A stretch of 64,000 nucleotides of DNA from Trichaptum fuscoviolaceum (GCA_910574455.1 CAJSYZ010000003.1:4463250-4527249), one strand, 5' to 3'. Shown: positions 13,013 to 24,589, numbered from the stretch's first letter. Translations and numbers: made by a program. The notes: generated by a model not told the origin, from the sequence alone.

Positions 13013-15166
13013 ATGGTTCTTGGTTTACTCAATCTTGGTCTACTTCTTTGTCTTGCGCCGTGGACGCTCGCATCGAGACTGAGCGATGGCAGAACACATG
13101 GCAACGTGCCTCCAAAGTCCGGCGTCCCGCGCGTCCATCTTGAACCAGATTTACCAGTTGTAAGCAAGAATGGCACGAAATTACCTCCGTACAACACGAC
13201 GTACTTCTTCGACCAACTTATCGACCACAACAATCCCAGCCTCGGGACATTTACGCAACGATACTGGCACTCCTATGAGTTCTATGAACCTGGTGGACCA
13301 ATTGTCCTCAACACTCCGGGAGAGGAGAATGCCTTCGGTGAGCATTACGAATCCATAATGGGACCTATGTCATTCGTGACTTATGAGTTTATAGGTTATG
13401 TTGGATACGTTACGAATAGGACAATTAGTGGTTTGATTGCTCAACAGCAGAACGGAGCAGCTGTTGTCCTGGAACATCGGTTTTACGGTTACTCTAACCC
13501 GCGTCCTAACCTTAATGATTCGAGTCTTGAGCTCCTAACGATTCAGCAAGCCATCGAGGACCTTGCCTATTTCGCAAAGAATGTGAAGTTGCCGATGCCC
13601 AACGGGGATCAACTAGGTCCCGACAAAGCGCCTTGGATTCTTGTCGGCGGAAGTTATAGTGGTATGTGACCTTTGTCTAATTTAACTAGTATCTTTTCAA
13701 ATGGAAATGTGTAGGTGCATTGACTGCCTGGGCAATGGTTGAGTAAGTAATCTAGGCAGGTTGAATGCCATTAATAAAATCTAATCAACTCTTAGCAAAC
13801 CGGACGTTTTCTTCGCTGGATACGCGTCGTCTGCTGTCGTGCAGACCATCACTGATTTCTGGCAGTATTTCGATCCTGCCCGTCAGTTTATGCCGAAAAA
13901 TTGCTCGGCTGATGTACAGGCGGTTATTGAGTATGTCGACTTCACATTCACCTTCGGCTCTGATGAGGAAATCGATGCTCTCAAGAACAACTTTGGCCTG
14001 GGTGCAGTGAAGCACCTTGATGATGCTGCTGGTGCTTGTGAGTGTTTCATACGGCTTACTGTCTGCCAACCGACTGACGAAAAGGACAGTGCGCAACAAC
14101 TTCTGGGATTGGCAGAGTCTCTCGCCTAACAGTGGCCCAAATTCGGCTTTCTACCAGTTTTGTGATGCTTTAGAGGTAAAGGACGGTGTCTCCGCCGGAT
14201 CGCACGGCTGGGGCCTTGACCATGCTTTGAATGCATGGGGTACTTATTGGAATACCACATACTACAAGCGACGTGAGTTCCCTACTATGAACCTGACATT
14301 GCGCATCTTGACACGTTTCTTTCAGTGTGCGGCAGCCTCGACGCAGAGTAAGTGTTTTTCGTATTGAGGTGATGGGTCCAAAAGTTGAATTAATCACAGG
14401 TCATGTTTCGGAACGTATGACCCTACGGCATGGTTCTGGACAGACCCAGCCGTCAACAACGATGGGCGGTCGTGGATGTGGACTGTGTACGTAGCTTCGT
14501 AACCCATGCAGGTTGATCTATTGACAACCTATTTAACAGCTGCAATGAAGTTGGATTTTTCCAAGGTGGCGCTCCTCTGTACTGGCCTACGATAGTGACT
14601 CGGTTCCTCGATGTTGATTATGATGTGGTGCGTATAACTTATCTCACTTTAATAAGCATTGTAGCTTACCAATACTTATACACAGCGCCAATGCTCGTAT
14701 TATTTCCCGGAGAAATTCAAGACGCCTACTCCTCCGAATGTTGATGCTACGAACGAGGCTTATCACGGCTGGGACCTTGAAGTCGACCGTCTCTTCTTCG
14801 CCAACGGACAACGTGAGTGTCTTTGCCTCCAAGCGAAATATACACCTTTGACCTCTTTAAACGAAACTAGGCGACCCATGGCGTGATGCAACTGTTTCAT
14901 CGGACTTCTATCAGCGCGACAGCACCGAACTGATGCAGATTGGCGTTAGCGACGCGTACCATTGCTCTGACATGCTTACAGTTGCCGGAACTGTCGACAA
15001 GACCGTCCTTGCAGTCCAGCAGCAGGGCCTAGCTGCAATGAAGACCTGGCTCGCCGACTGGAAGCCAGCCGAAAGCTCCAAGAGCGTGCGCCGCGAGGAG
15101 TCTACAGAGCGGTTTGTGAAGCCTGTCAACTTGTGGACAAGGAAGCGTAATCCCATCGTGGATTGA
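13013..15166 (+). CDS. Secreted serine peptidase, family S28 (prolyl carboxypeptidase-like)
   Basis: Hydrolase of the lysosomal Pro-X carboxypeptidase/dipeptidyl peptidase II family. In fungi these are secreted and cleave next to proline, serving nitrogen acquisition. Nine exons (13013-13661, 13715-13742, 13796-14037, 14090-14272, 14326-14347, 14400-14486, 14540-14627, 14686-14812, 14871-15166) join to 573 aa, the usual length. The N-terminus is a signal peptide (VLGLLNLGLLLCLAPWTLAS). The nucleophile motif GGSYSG is completed across intron 1. The Asp is in NGQRDPW, completed across intron 8, and the His is in SDAYHCSDM, so the triad is intact. EHRFYGYS precedes the nucleophile, as in the family. 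Several N-x-S/T sites suit a glycosylated secreted protein. The start is the first ATG after the TATA box and gives the signal peptide directly. Exons of only 22 and 28 nt are easily missed by gene callers. Confidence 0.95.
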
Positions 15167-15679
15167 AAGAGACGAATTGAAAGCGTACAATCACATATAC
15201 GCGGTTTTTGGATTTAGATTTTCTTTATTTTGATTCGCTTGGTTTTGGATGTGCATTGGTGTATATTAAATAAGTTGATCTGTATGTGTCACTCGGAATG
15301 TTGTTGGCGGGAGGTGCTGACAAAGATAGTATCATCCAAGTTCGGTGTTCCGACTTCAAGTTGATGACTTCCGAGTCCAGTTGAGACTCGTCTGCATGCT
15401 GCGCATACCATTGACTCTTTACTTACCTGCTAACACTCAAAGACACGCAAAGATCATCCACTGCGCGCTCGCTCCTTCTATGCTAAAAGCTGTGACGCTT
15501 CTGTTACCTTAGGCTATCAGAGTCTCAGACCTACTCCCGAACAGCTTTCTTGGTTTCACTTGGTAACGGCTCCGCCGGCGCGAACTTCCAGTTTATCAAT
15601 TGCGAGGATAATTCCTGGATACTAATTCTGAACTCTTAACAAAGATCCGGCACCCAACCTATAGAGGTCGCCAGGCATT
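15167..15679. other. Intergenic spacer between peptidase and hydrolase genes
   Basis: Contains the peptidase 3' UTR, with T-rich and TATATTAAATAA-like sequence around 15,260, and the hydrolase promoter. No gene, repeat or strong TATA box is visible. Confidence 0.5.
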
Positions 15680-17238
15680 ATGCAGTGGGACAACCCCTGG
15701 AAGACTGAAGTGAAATCCGAATCTCAGTCGGACGCAGACCCGAACACCCTTACTGTTGCGAAGGCACTTCCCCCAGACCTGCTTCTAATTGTTTTCATTC
15801 ATGGGTATGCCCACAAATTTCACTTCAAATCAACACCAATATTAACAAACACACCTCTCTTTATTCTAAGATTTAAAGGAACAGACTCGACATTCTCGAG
15901 CTTCCCCGAGCGACTGAAACATCTCGTTTCGGAAACCATTAGCAATATAGTCGTTGAATCAATCGTCTTTCCTGCCTACGAGGTATGATCCCTATGAATT
16001 CTGGAGAGAACACAATCTCATAGTCTATGTTAAGACGAAAGGCGAACTGGTGTGTCTAACTTCTAGTGTCGGAGCGCCGCAGCTTTCGCTGATTATTTGT
16101 TTAGAACGCTGCTGTAGAGCGCTTTGCTGACTGGCTCACAACTCTAACTGTCGAAAAAGAGGTTGCAAGTGGTTCTGGAGGAGGGGCTGGTAAGGCAAAG
16201 ATTGTGTTATGTGGACACAGGTTTGTACTCTAATATGTTTCACGTGCGTAAGCCTCATTCTTCCTTCATCTTTCAGTATGGGGGGTCTTGTAGCAGCTGA
16301 TACGTTGATTGGAATGGTCAACTCACGACCGGATAAACAAGCACCTCTCTGGCCAAAGATAGTTGCCTGTATAGCACTTGATACGCCTGTGAGTATATTT
16401 TACCAAGATCCAGAACCAAGAGACTTAAAAATACTGCATCTGAAAGTACTTCGGACTGCATCCCTTCGTGTTCAAAAACAGTGCTTCCAAGGCCTTCGAA
16501 TACGTGAACACGGCGAAGCAAGTTGCGTCGTCTCTGGGTTTCTTCTCAAAGTCATCATCCGCTGCAGCAACAAAGGCACCTGTCGCCGCGATAACTGCAC
16601 CTCCGATTGCCAATACCTCGGCGACAACTTGGACCAAATGGGCAGTTCCTGCGGCTTATGGTGTTGGAGGTCTGTTGGTCAGTGGGGCTGCTGCTGGGGC
16701 AGCGTATTACAAGCGCGATGATTTAGGTATGGGCTACAAGTGGGCAACGGATCACATGAAATATGTCGGAACTTTGTGGGATGAGAAGAGTCTGAAGAAG
16801 CGATTAGAGCAATTGGTGGAAATTGAGAATAACCTCGGCGTTACGTTTAGAGAGTATGATGATTATCTCCATCTTTCCAGTGCCTACGCTGATGTAACAT
16901 TCTTCAGTTACTATACGCTTCTCCCTCCTAAGCCTCCACAATACCAGGAGCCGCGAACATTCGCAATTCTGCCCCCTCAGAACTCACCTTTGCGCAAATA
17001 TTTCTTGTCTGTCGAAAATAATTTGGCAGAGGATGAGATATCCGCTCACACTGGTATGTTTGAGGCCAGCAAAAACGACTCTTATTATGGGCTAGGGATT
17101 GAAGTGGCGAAGGTCGTTAGAGAGGCCGTCATGACGTCCCGAGGTATTGTTACGAATGAATCTGCTCCCCATAACGTCGAGGCCACTGAACCGGCCGTTC
17201 AGGAGGCCTCGCAGGGCGAGAATCTTCTTGATAACTAA
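15680..17238 (+). CDS. Alpha/beta hydrolase with GHSMGG nucleophile motif (423 aa)
   Basis: Lipase-like alpha/beta hydrolase; substrate unknown. Exons 15680-15804, 15871-15982, 16035-16049, 16105-16220, 16277-16388 and 16447-17238 join in frame to 423 aa. Exon 3 is a 15-nt micro-exon (encoding TKGEL) needed to hold the frame. An oxyanion-loop segment (VFIHGFKG) is completed across intron 1, and the nucleophile elbow GHSMGG across intron 4. Residues about 195-235 form an Ala-rich stretch with a plausible membrane or hairpin segment (VGGLLVSGAAAGAAYY). The acid and His residues of the triad were not assigned. There is no signal peptide, so it is probably intracellular. It is convergent with NAA10, with 133 nt between stop codons. 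It resembles DUF676-like fungal lipases, but family assignment beyond alpha/beta hydrolase is uncertain. Confidence 0.85.
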
Positions 17239-17371
17239 CCTAACCATGTTTGCGTCTTCTTGGATATATGTATACTTATGATAAGAAAACTTGGCAAGCT
17301 TAGGATGTACGTTACATTGTGTAGTGAATAGGTAGATGGATAGCAATACAGGCGTGGAATCGATCAATAGA

Positions 17372-18128
17372 TCATTTCAAGTGCAGACGCATAGCGTATG
17401 CATCTTCCCCATCAGCATCTGGAGAAGCAGTTTTAGTCAATACATATGTTTAGCGAAAAGTAAGGCTGACGACGAACAATATCCCTTCTCCACGCCGTGT
17501 ACCGTGAATCCCAGGGTGTCACGGTACAACCCAATTGCTGCACGATTTGATTTTCTGACATGTAGTGAGACATACGATGCCTTGTATATCGTAGCCATGG
17601 CATCCTCTGTCGCAGCACCTAAGTTAGTTCGAGTGCAAGCAGCATGAGCCATGAGCCGAGCACGTACGAGACTGGAGCATCAACTTCTTTGCGAGGCCTA
17701 GTCGTCTGTAACCACGAATGACCGAGATTGATGTGACATGGCCGTGTGCATCTTCACCAGACTGGAGATCCTCCTCCCTGTGGACATCGGTCAGTTGGTT
17801 GTTGGTTGGGGGATTAGAATTGAATGGAACATACATTTTTGCAAGGATATAACCAACTATCCGACCCTTATGATCCTCCGCCACATACGACAGCCCGGGC
17901 CATGTTAAGGCATGATATAGATCTTATGAACGGCGTTTGATGCGTTCCATGAGTCACTAGAAACTAATGGTTCACATACAGTACTTCATGGTATAGTTTT
18001 CTGGTAGGTTTTGGAGATTGCATGCCTGCATCCCCATAAGATCCTCGACCTATGCTAGTGTTATGCACTTAGGTCATCAGCACGGATATTTAGTATCTTC
18101 GGCGTACCCGAGCAACGCGGATGTTCAT
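17372..18128 (-). CDS. NAA10: N-terminal acetyltransferase catalytic subunit (NatA, ARD1/NAA10)
   Basis: Catalytic subunit of NatA, which acetylates the N-termini of nascent proteins at the ribosome together with NAA15. Six exons on the minus strand (18128-18108, 18049-17980, 17922-17835, 17777-17668, 17618-17478, 17418-17372) join to 158 aa. The 21-nt first exon encodes only MNIRVAR. Family sequence follows: [20 protein letters not shown], then [19 protein letters not shown], the acetyl-CoA loop [13 protein letters not shown] (R/Q-x-x-G-x-G/A type), then [20 protein letters not shown], ending [16 protein letters not shown]. Conserved words are restored only when the introns are removed, which strongly supports the model. 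It lacks the acidic C-terminal extension of animal NAA10, as usual in fungi. Confidence 0.95.
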
Positions 18129-18504
18129 CTTCGAATGTAGTAAATACCAGGAGCTTCACAAGCTCTATATTGGTTCAGACGAAGAACGTTGGTGAAGAAA
18201 GAGGCCTGCACTGCTTTCTCACGATAATTGAGTTTTTTTGACAACAGACTATGTATCTCGAAAGAAAATATGTACAGTATGATTGCGTTCTTAATGGAAG
18301 CCACAAGTGGAGGTATTATACAGTTCATGCCAGTGAGGAGAGTTTACTGTTTAGTAATATATTGATTCAATCAAAGTAATCCGATGGTTTGTAGCATATA
18401 CAGTGTGGTCTCCGAACAAGATGAAGTGGGAGCAGGTCCATGGATAACTTTCCACGAGAGATACGAAATAGTCGACGCTGATCTTTATGAGTGTATTGGC
18501 CATT
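18129..18504. other. Spacer: NAA10 promoter side and GRR1-type 3' UTR
   Basis: About 375 bases between the NAA10 start and the stop of the F-box gene, both on the minus strand. It should contain the 3' end of the upstream F-box gene and the NAA10 promoter. No additional gene or repeat is supported. Confidence 0.5.
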
Positions 18505-21500
18505 TCAATGCCTGTCGCTATGGCGCCGATTGTTCGCTACAGTCGTCGATGAGCCACCACCTAACTGTGCACCGGGATCACGATTCGACGTTGAGGACGA
18601 TGCGCCACTAGACCCATTCCGACCGAAAAATAATGCACTAGCATACTGCTCAGCGGCGCTTAAGGTATTCCGAAAACTTCTTTTGACGCTCCGACCCCTT
18701 CCGTCCAATATCGTCTCTTCTGAACTCAGCTGCGCGGAGGATGAAGCCGATGACGAGCCTGGTCTCGAACCTGATAATGCCGCTTGTACCGACTCATGTA
18801 GCTCACGTGTTGTCGGAGAAGCCGAGATATACGGAATGGGAGAACTGGGATCATGCTGGTCGAGCCTCGTCGCCCAGGGCAGGGTCTCGTGAGACGATGT
18901 CAGGCCATGACGGTATAATGGATGGAAAGTATCCGGTAATACCTGCTGTCGTCCGCGGTCCGCATCATTGACACGCTTCTCTTGTACTGGTCCACGAAGA
19001 GATAAATCTGACTCAAACCGTGCCGTTAAGTCTCCGTTTGTAGTAGGCGGTTGTTCGTCGTTGGGAGATGAAGTGTCGCTCTCGGATCGCCAAGCCGCCT
19101 GCATCATCGTGCTAGGACCGGGACCAGCTACTATTTCTCGACCCTCTCTTCCGCGGCCATGTCCAATCTCCGCAAACACAAGATCCGGTGTATACATACC
19201 GCCCGAACCCGCCTCACCCGCCTGGCCAGCGCGATTCTGATACGTCCGAAAATACGAAGCCCCATTAGACGCATTTGTGTTATTCGTGCCCGAACTATGC
19301 GCTGATCCAGCGTCGCTTGCCTTCGAGCTGGATCGCATATCTTGGTGCATCGGCGAAGAGAACATGGTGGGACGGGGATGATAGGTAGCAAGTTGAGGTG
19401 GAGGAGCTGGCGATGGTGGTTCAATGATCAAATCCTGGCCAAAACCTCGAGACCTATGCCGCCCATTTGATGAGCCTGGCTGCGGGGTTGGTTGCAAGGG
19501 AGGGCTGGGAGTAGTGGACATCGAGCTCGGATGTGTGTCTTCGACAGGCAACCTTGCCTCCGAAGCTATCCCATTCGTTCTATTCCCCAAGCGAGCTCTG
19601 GACGTGACAGTTGGCGGGAGTTCAAAAACCTCATCTGTTGCTATGATTGTTCCATTCGCACTCGGTGCTCGCAGGATGTCTACCGAACCTAAAATTGCAG
19701 CCCGAGGAGTCATTACGGTTTCATGGTGTCCAATTTGTGCGCCATGTCGATTTTGAGTATGGCGAGTATACGTATAAGGTGTCATCTCGCCGGAGTCATC
19801 GTCTTCTCCTGCATCATAGTCTGTGTCATTGTCTCCCTCGTCTGTAGCCTGTACACTCGCCATGAGGTCATTGAGGTAGTTGCGTAGATCGTGTACGCCT
19901 TTCCCGGAGTAGACACAGAAGGCTGCCCTTTGGTTTGTATTGAACTCCTGGGTGAAATGTTAGTGAACAGTAACGCAAGTGAAATATAATGAATTACCCT
20001 TGGAGGAGATCGACAGAATTGCTGAAGTTCCTGCCTACGGAATGCAGGGATGCCCGTCAGACTCAAATGAGTGAGCTTTGTCAAGTTTTGAAGCAGGAAG
20101 TGTATGGCGATGACAGTGATGTTTTCACAGTATGAAAGGTGAATTCGCTCAAGAGTCGAGTGCCGATCTGCCAGAGAATATATGGCTTGGTCTGTCAAGT
20201 TTGTCACACGTACAAGACCTATGCGCCGCAGTTTCGGAAGTGTAGCAAGCTCGTGAACAGACATGTCAGTCAAAAGTGGACAGCCTATTGAGTAATTAGC
20301 AAAATGGCTCTGAGTGGCCGAACAAAAAACTCACATGCAAGGTCTATGTAGCGTAAACGCGTGCATGAACGGGCCAGCATCCGCACTGCATTATCAGTGA
20401 TTGCCGATGCATGCCCAAGGTGCAGATAATGTAAATGCCTTCCGAGATCGCAAATGCTCTCTACGGCGGCGTCCGTTAACTGAGAACATTTGGCGAGGAC
20501 AAGGCTCCTGATTTTCGGTGCACAAGCAATTATCCCTGCCACAGCATCGTCGGTGATCAAGGCAAGAGAGGTCAGATCCAACATCCGCAGGTGTTCGCAA
20601 ATACGATTGAGGCGTAGTGGCTGGGGGATATCCATCGAATTTAACATAGCACTCGGAAAAGGTTGGACACCTGCCTGAGTTTCCACGATTAGCGACTTTG
20701 GGTTCGCAGGAAAAGCGTTATCCGTCAATTCCACACACTGCGCCAACCGGAAGTCTCGTAGATGTGTTACGTGCATCCATACATCCCGAACGGCTTGATC
20801 AGTGACTTTTGGGCAACCATTAAGATCAATTTCCAATAAGAGCGGGCAACGCTTCGCAAGAGCGGAGACGGATTGGTCGGTAATTTCTCGGATGTTGCTG
20901 AGCTTTATGCGACGAAGAAGAGGGCAGTTCACTGCAAGTGCGATTATGCCCTCGTTGGAAATGCTCTTACAGCCTCCGAGGTTAATGCCCTGCAATCTGG
21001 TGGCGACCTTTGCAAGTGCGATGATGGATTTGTCCGTGCAGGGGGACACACCCGACAAGTCTATTGCGGTGAGATTCGCACATTGTGCTAGGACCTTTTG
21101 GAGAGCTTCATCGCTGATTTCGACGCAATTTGCGAGGTTGAGCCGCTCCAATTTGACGCAACGTGTTAAGCGGGTGAAGAGGGAATCGGTTAGCTCGCGG
21201 CCCAAGTAAAACAAGTTCAGTCTGCGCACAAAGCGCGCATAGTCGAACATTCGATCTTCCGAACCAATGACCTGTAGCATCTGTACAAAGCGACTTGTAT
21301 CGGTGAAGCTTGGTCGATGCCATAGTAATTCCACGGCACACTCGCACCACGACCTGGAGACTAGGAGAGCGCTGTGCAGATCTCGAGTTGAATGTAATTG
21401 ACGGAGGACATGAATAAGAATTTCTGGAGGAATGTGCGATGCCGGAGAGTTGTGCGGTGTTAAAAAGTGATGCCCGGTTTCGCGAGAGGCATGTTGCCAG

Positions 21501-21733
21501 TGTGCGGGTGCGATTTCCACTGGATAGATAGAAAGTTGCAAGTCCTTAACATCGTCGTCATCGTTGTCGGACAGCGAGGTTGTTGAATTGTTTGCTGAGT
21601 GCGAGTACATCGAGGTTTTGGGCATCGTTGGACACGACAACGAGGAGGATAACAAAGACACGATCGACGTTGGCGGAGGGCTTGTGGCCTTGGACAACGT
21701 GCGGCGGATGCAAGCTGAAATGGGGCTCGGCAA
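18505..21733 (-). CDS. GRR1: SCF ubiquitin ligase F-box/LRR protein, GRR1 type
   Basis: Substrate receptor of an SCF E3 ligase. Grr1 homologues control G1 cyclins and nutrient signalling. Three exons (21733-20335, 20284-19998, 19947-18505) give 1042 aa. The F-box (HIPPEILIHVLRQLHSTRDL...LVSRSWCECAVELLWHRPSF) is at about residues 98-145. Around a dozen cysteine-containing leucine-rich repeats follow at about 165-560 (for example LERLNLANCVEISDEALQ and LLEIDLNGCPKVTDQAV). The conserved module after the LRRs (EFNTNQRAAFCVYSGKGVHD) is restored by intron 2, as in fungal Grr1/GrrA. A Ser/Gly/Pro-rich C-terminal tail of about 420 residues, encoded in exon 3, is longer than in yeast and probably disordered. 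The first ATG at 21,733 gives the longest form; an in-frame ATG at about 21,625 (MPKTSMYSHS) is an alternative. It is divergent from the small gene at 21,857. Confidence 0.92.
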
Positions 21734-21856
21734 CTGCCGGGTTTAGTAGCCAACTTAATTGGGTGAGCTCTATTTTCTTCCGTTTGTTGGCAATTTGTCA
21801 ACTTTGACGTCCTTTCTTCTCATCCTATACTTCATGCGCGACATTCTCTGTTGATT
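21734..21856. promoter_or_regulatory. Short bidirectional promoter between GRR1 and a small gene
   Basis: Only 123 nt separate the two divergent start codons, so the genes probably share a promoter. If the alternative GRR1 start at about 21,625 is used, the spacer is about 230 nt. No TATA box is evident; a pyrimidine-rich stretch (CCTTTCTTCTCATCC) precedes the plus-strand start. Confidence 0.45.
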
Positions 21857-22206
21857 ATGCCAGCGTCATCGACAAGCTCGTCTGACGAGAAACGTTCATA
21901 CGCAAGCGTACCACTCGGTCCTCCATCGTCTAACGGCCGCATCCCAGTGACCCCAGGTGTGCTGAGGAGCATATTTGCATCATCGAGGACGGCAATGGAG
22001 GAACGCTCTATATCCCGCGTTGCGTTTTTCAGGTGCGTGAGAGCTGTTGCTTTTGGAAGGACATCAATTGATGATAGATGCCTTTTTGTGCTCCCCTTCT
22101 AAGATTCGTGGGCTTTGTGCTGAGTTGCATCGGCATCAGTCTTGCTGCATCTCGAAGTGTTGGCCGTGGCATGAAAGGGGGCGTCGGCCTTTTGGGTGTT
22201 GTATGA
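21857..22206 (+). CDS. Small predicted membrane protein, two exons (92 aa)
   Basis: Not recognised. Exons 21857-22032 and 22104-22206 join in frame. The intron is 71 nt with GTGCGT donor and CTAAG acceptor. The N-terminal half is Ser/Pro-rich and hydrophilic (PASSTSSSDEKRSYASVPLG). After the splice comes a single hydrophobic stretch (FVGFVLSCIGISLAASRSVG) and a Gly-rich end (GMKGGVGLLGVV). The layout suggests a small C-terminally anchored membrane protein. Its position 123 nt from GRR1 and clean splice sites argue for a real gene, but coding evidence is limited by its length. Confidence 0.5.
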
Positions 22207-22595
22207 AATCACAGATTTTACTTTTTGACATGTTTCATCTGGTATGTACTGTAGATTGCTAGGCTATGAAGTTTGAACGTGAGGCAATATCTCACACAAT
22301 AGTATCAGACTCCTCAGCATTTCTACATCGTCGATTTTCTGCTACTGATCATCTATCAAAATACTTATGTCCTTCGAACTTCAAATAATCAAATTGATGT
22401 CGCGCAAAGAGTTATTCCGCTGAGGAACTTTGATAGTCTCAATCGGTTCGCGACCATCCTTTCACAAATATCTCTAAAAATTGTGTATTACGCATTGCAG
22501 ATGAATAATAAATTTAGGTGAATGAAGGTATTCCTGTCAAAAAGTAAGAGCAGCCACTAACAGCTTGTTTCCAAGTGAACTCAGGCTATAGGCTT

Positions 22596-23210
22596 TTAAG
22601 ACCACAAAAACACCGTTGGGAATTGTTGTGCAATCAATTGCAATTTATTCCCCCTAAACTTCCTCCTAGTTTTTCTACCCAGAGGACTCGATAGCACCGA
22701 AGTGGACTTCAGAACTCTTGTCGAAGCTGACACTTCGTAAGCGAGGAAAGCTCGGCATCGACTCACTTCAAGTTGGGTATGGATGATAATTCCCTTTCCC
22801 GTGAAAGAAAGATGTTGGAGACACCGTAGCCTACTGAAGCTGCGCGGCATTGCGTGTTCGTTAGCGTCGTCCAAACGAATTATCAATGTTGTTAACCGAT
22901 CGTATGGGTCGTACGGGTTGAAGAAACAGTTTTCCCAGTGAGTTTCTGGAGTACCGTGACGGTATAACAGTTGATAAATGATAATTTGACACTCCTCAAG
23001 CGAAGGAACTCTTAGGCAGCAATTCGTCTGGAAGTATCGGAGTGATGTCTGTGTCAGACTGTGACTGCTCCAACACGAGAGTCTGAGCTTTGACCGCCTC
23101 TGCAGCTGCCTCCGTGTAGTCTTCCAGTCAAGGAAGAGGTTTTCAAATCTTAACTGCGCCTCATCGCGCATGAGGTGGATATCGATGCTCGCACCTCTCA
23201 GACCAATCAT
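22596..23210 (-). CDS. Hypothetical protein or gene remnant, LRR/F-box-like composition
   Basis: A 204-codon minus-strand frame with no certain family. It contains leucine-spaced segments (YDRLTTLIIRLDDANEH and FSRLRCLQHLSFTG) like those of the variable F-box/LRR proteins abundant in mushroom genomes. A second open frame at 23,317-23,508 on the same strand (LSYIATLDLSSTEDLSVLSL) could be another piece of the same gene. A GTGAGT donor-like site at about 22,767 suggests an intron, but I could not complete a convincing chain. The sequence lies between the conserved block and the repeat-rich block and may be a decaying gene. Confidence 0.3.
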   Translation of the reverse strand: MIGLRGASIDIHLMRDEAQLRFENLFLDWKTTRRQLQRRSKLRLSCWSSHSLTQTSLRYFQTNCCLRVPSLEECQIIIYQLLYRHGTPETHWENCFFNPYDPYDRLTTLIIRLDDANEHAMPRSFSRLRCLQHLSFTGKGIIIHTQLEVSRCRAFLAYEVSASTRVLKSTSVLSSPLGRKTRRKFRGNKLQLIAQQFPTVFLWS

Positions 23211-23510
23211 CCATGGTTAAATTACCATTCCTTAGACGCGCTTGTACTACAAGCTTTGTCAAGTTATCAAGATATAGTCATCTTGTTGCATTACTCTGTA
23301 ATGTACAAATCAGTCATCAGTCATAGCGACTCAGTCTGGGAGTAGTAGAGAACTTTCTGCATGACTGAAGAGTTAACACACATGTTGCCTCGGGAAGTTG
23401 ATTCGATGCTAAACTCAGAACAGATAAATCTTCAGTGGATGACAGGTCTAAGGTTGCTATGTAGCTGAGTGCAATTGAGTCGTGAAGAATGAGTGACTTG
23501 AGTGCCATAC

Positions 23511-23900
23511 ATCAGGGAAACTTCCTTTTGCTTACGGCGACTGACGCGTCCTGACGCGTCCTGATTTGGCTGGCACCTGTCTGAAGGGTCGCTACTTCGT
23601 CTGAAAATACACTGATTGCCTTATCTCACTGAAATAAGGAGTGTTTCAGGATGCAAGCCGTCTCTCAGTGCATCAGAATGCAAGTCAGGATTTCAGTGCT
23701 CAAGTGTAATACATCAGAGATTGCTAACGGCGGCTGGCGCGTCCTGGAGCTTCCTTAAATGGGTTGAAGCGTTGTCATGCCTGCCTGAAGTGTTGCCTGG
23801 CTGCCTGATGGCCTTAAAACGGCGTTTCAGGACAAAATCAGTGCGTAAGGAGGGAAGCTGTACATCAGGTGGCAAGTCAGACTCAAGTGAGATTTACTAC
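23511..23900. repeat. Dispersed repeat, copy 1 (MITE-like)
   Basis: Starts with ACATCAGGGAAACT, then GGCGACTGACGCGTCCTGAC, followed by CTGAAGGGT and CTGAAATAAG blocks. The same blocks in the same order occur at 37,187-37,380. A second diverged unit (GGCGGCTGGCGCGTCCTGGA, GGCCTTAAAACGG, TTTCAGGACA) follows at about 23,730-23,880. No open reading frame of note, so it is probably a non-autonomous element. Confidence 0.6.
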
Positions 23901-24150
23901 TACTACCACTACTGTACTCAAGTAACTTGAACCTCTGTTTTGAGATTTCAAGCTACCTTCATCTTCATGACATCTTGAAAGCGACAGCAAACACCATTGA
24001 CAACCTCAGTCTACAATGATCATTCAACGAGAAGCAATTCAATAATAGATACAATCACGATGCTCCTGGCAACTTTTGAAGACAAGAGCATGCACTCAAC
24101 AATTTACTCAACAAGATAACACCGTTAGCACTATTCAAACGGGCCTCAGC

Positions 24151-24570
24151 CTACTCAATATCGAGCATTGGGAAGTGATGGATTATTGTATCCGGTAAGG
24201 CCAAGGCATCTTGATTCAAGACGGAAGCAACAGCAAACGTGCTGTGCGCGTCGATTGCCACATCTAATAGAGCAGATGCAAGTGAGAAGATGGTCAGCCT
24301 GAGTGACAACTTGAAAAGGATAACTTACAATGGACTTGAGCAGCCGACAGCTCAACTTCGGCCCAATTGCTCATCGTGACCAAGACATCTTTTTCGATGT
24401 TTGTCTGCAGGAGCCTGCCCGCCATCTCCTCCAGCTTTATAAACGGTTGCGGAAACTTGAACCAGAGACGGGGGTTCAGAAGCAGCTGGAGCCAAGTTGG
24501 CGTTCTTGGCCAGAAATCGGGGTAGACGAGGCGCGCCCAATCTGTCAAATCGACGCAGGAGGTCACGGGA
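24151..24570 (-). pseudogene. Truncated RNase D-like 3'-5' exonuclease copy
   Basis: Paralogue of the gene at 47.9-48.9 kb. It retains CVDLTDWARLVYPDFWPRTP, LLLNPRLWF, then SNWAEVELSAAQVH, and after a spliced intron the ExoIII-like YVAIDAHSTFAVA, ending at a TAG at 24,151-24,153. The N-terminal half with the ExoI (DxE) and ExoII motifs is missing. Homology stops at about 24,570, next to where the palindromic-word DNA begins. The 3' flank (23,940-24,150) also matches the flank of the other copy (47,640-47,880), so the duplicated unit is larger than the gene. It cannot encode an active exonuclease. Confidence 0.7.
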
Positions 24571-24589
24571 ACGCCAAATTTATTGGATC

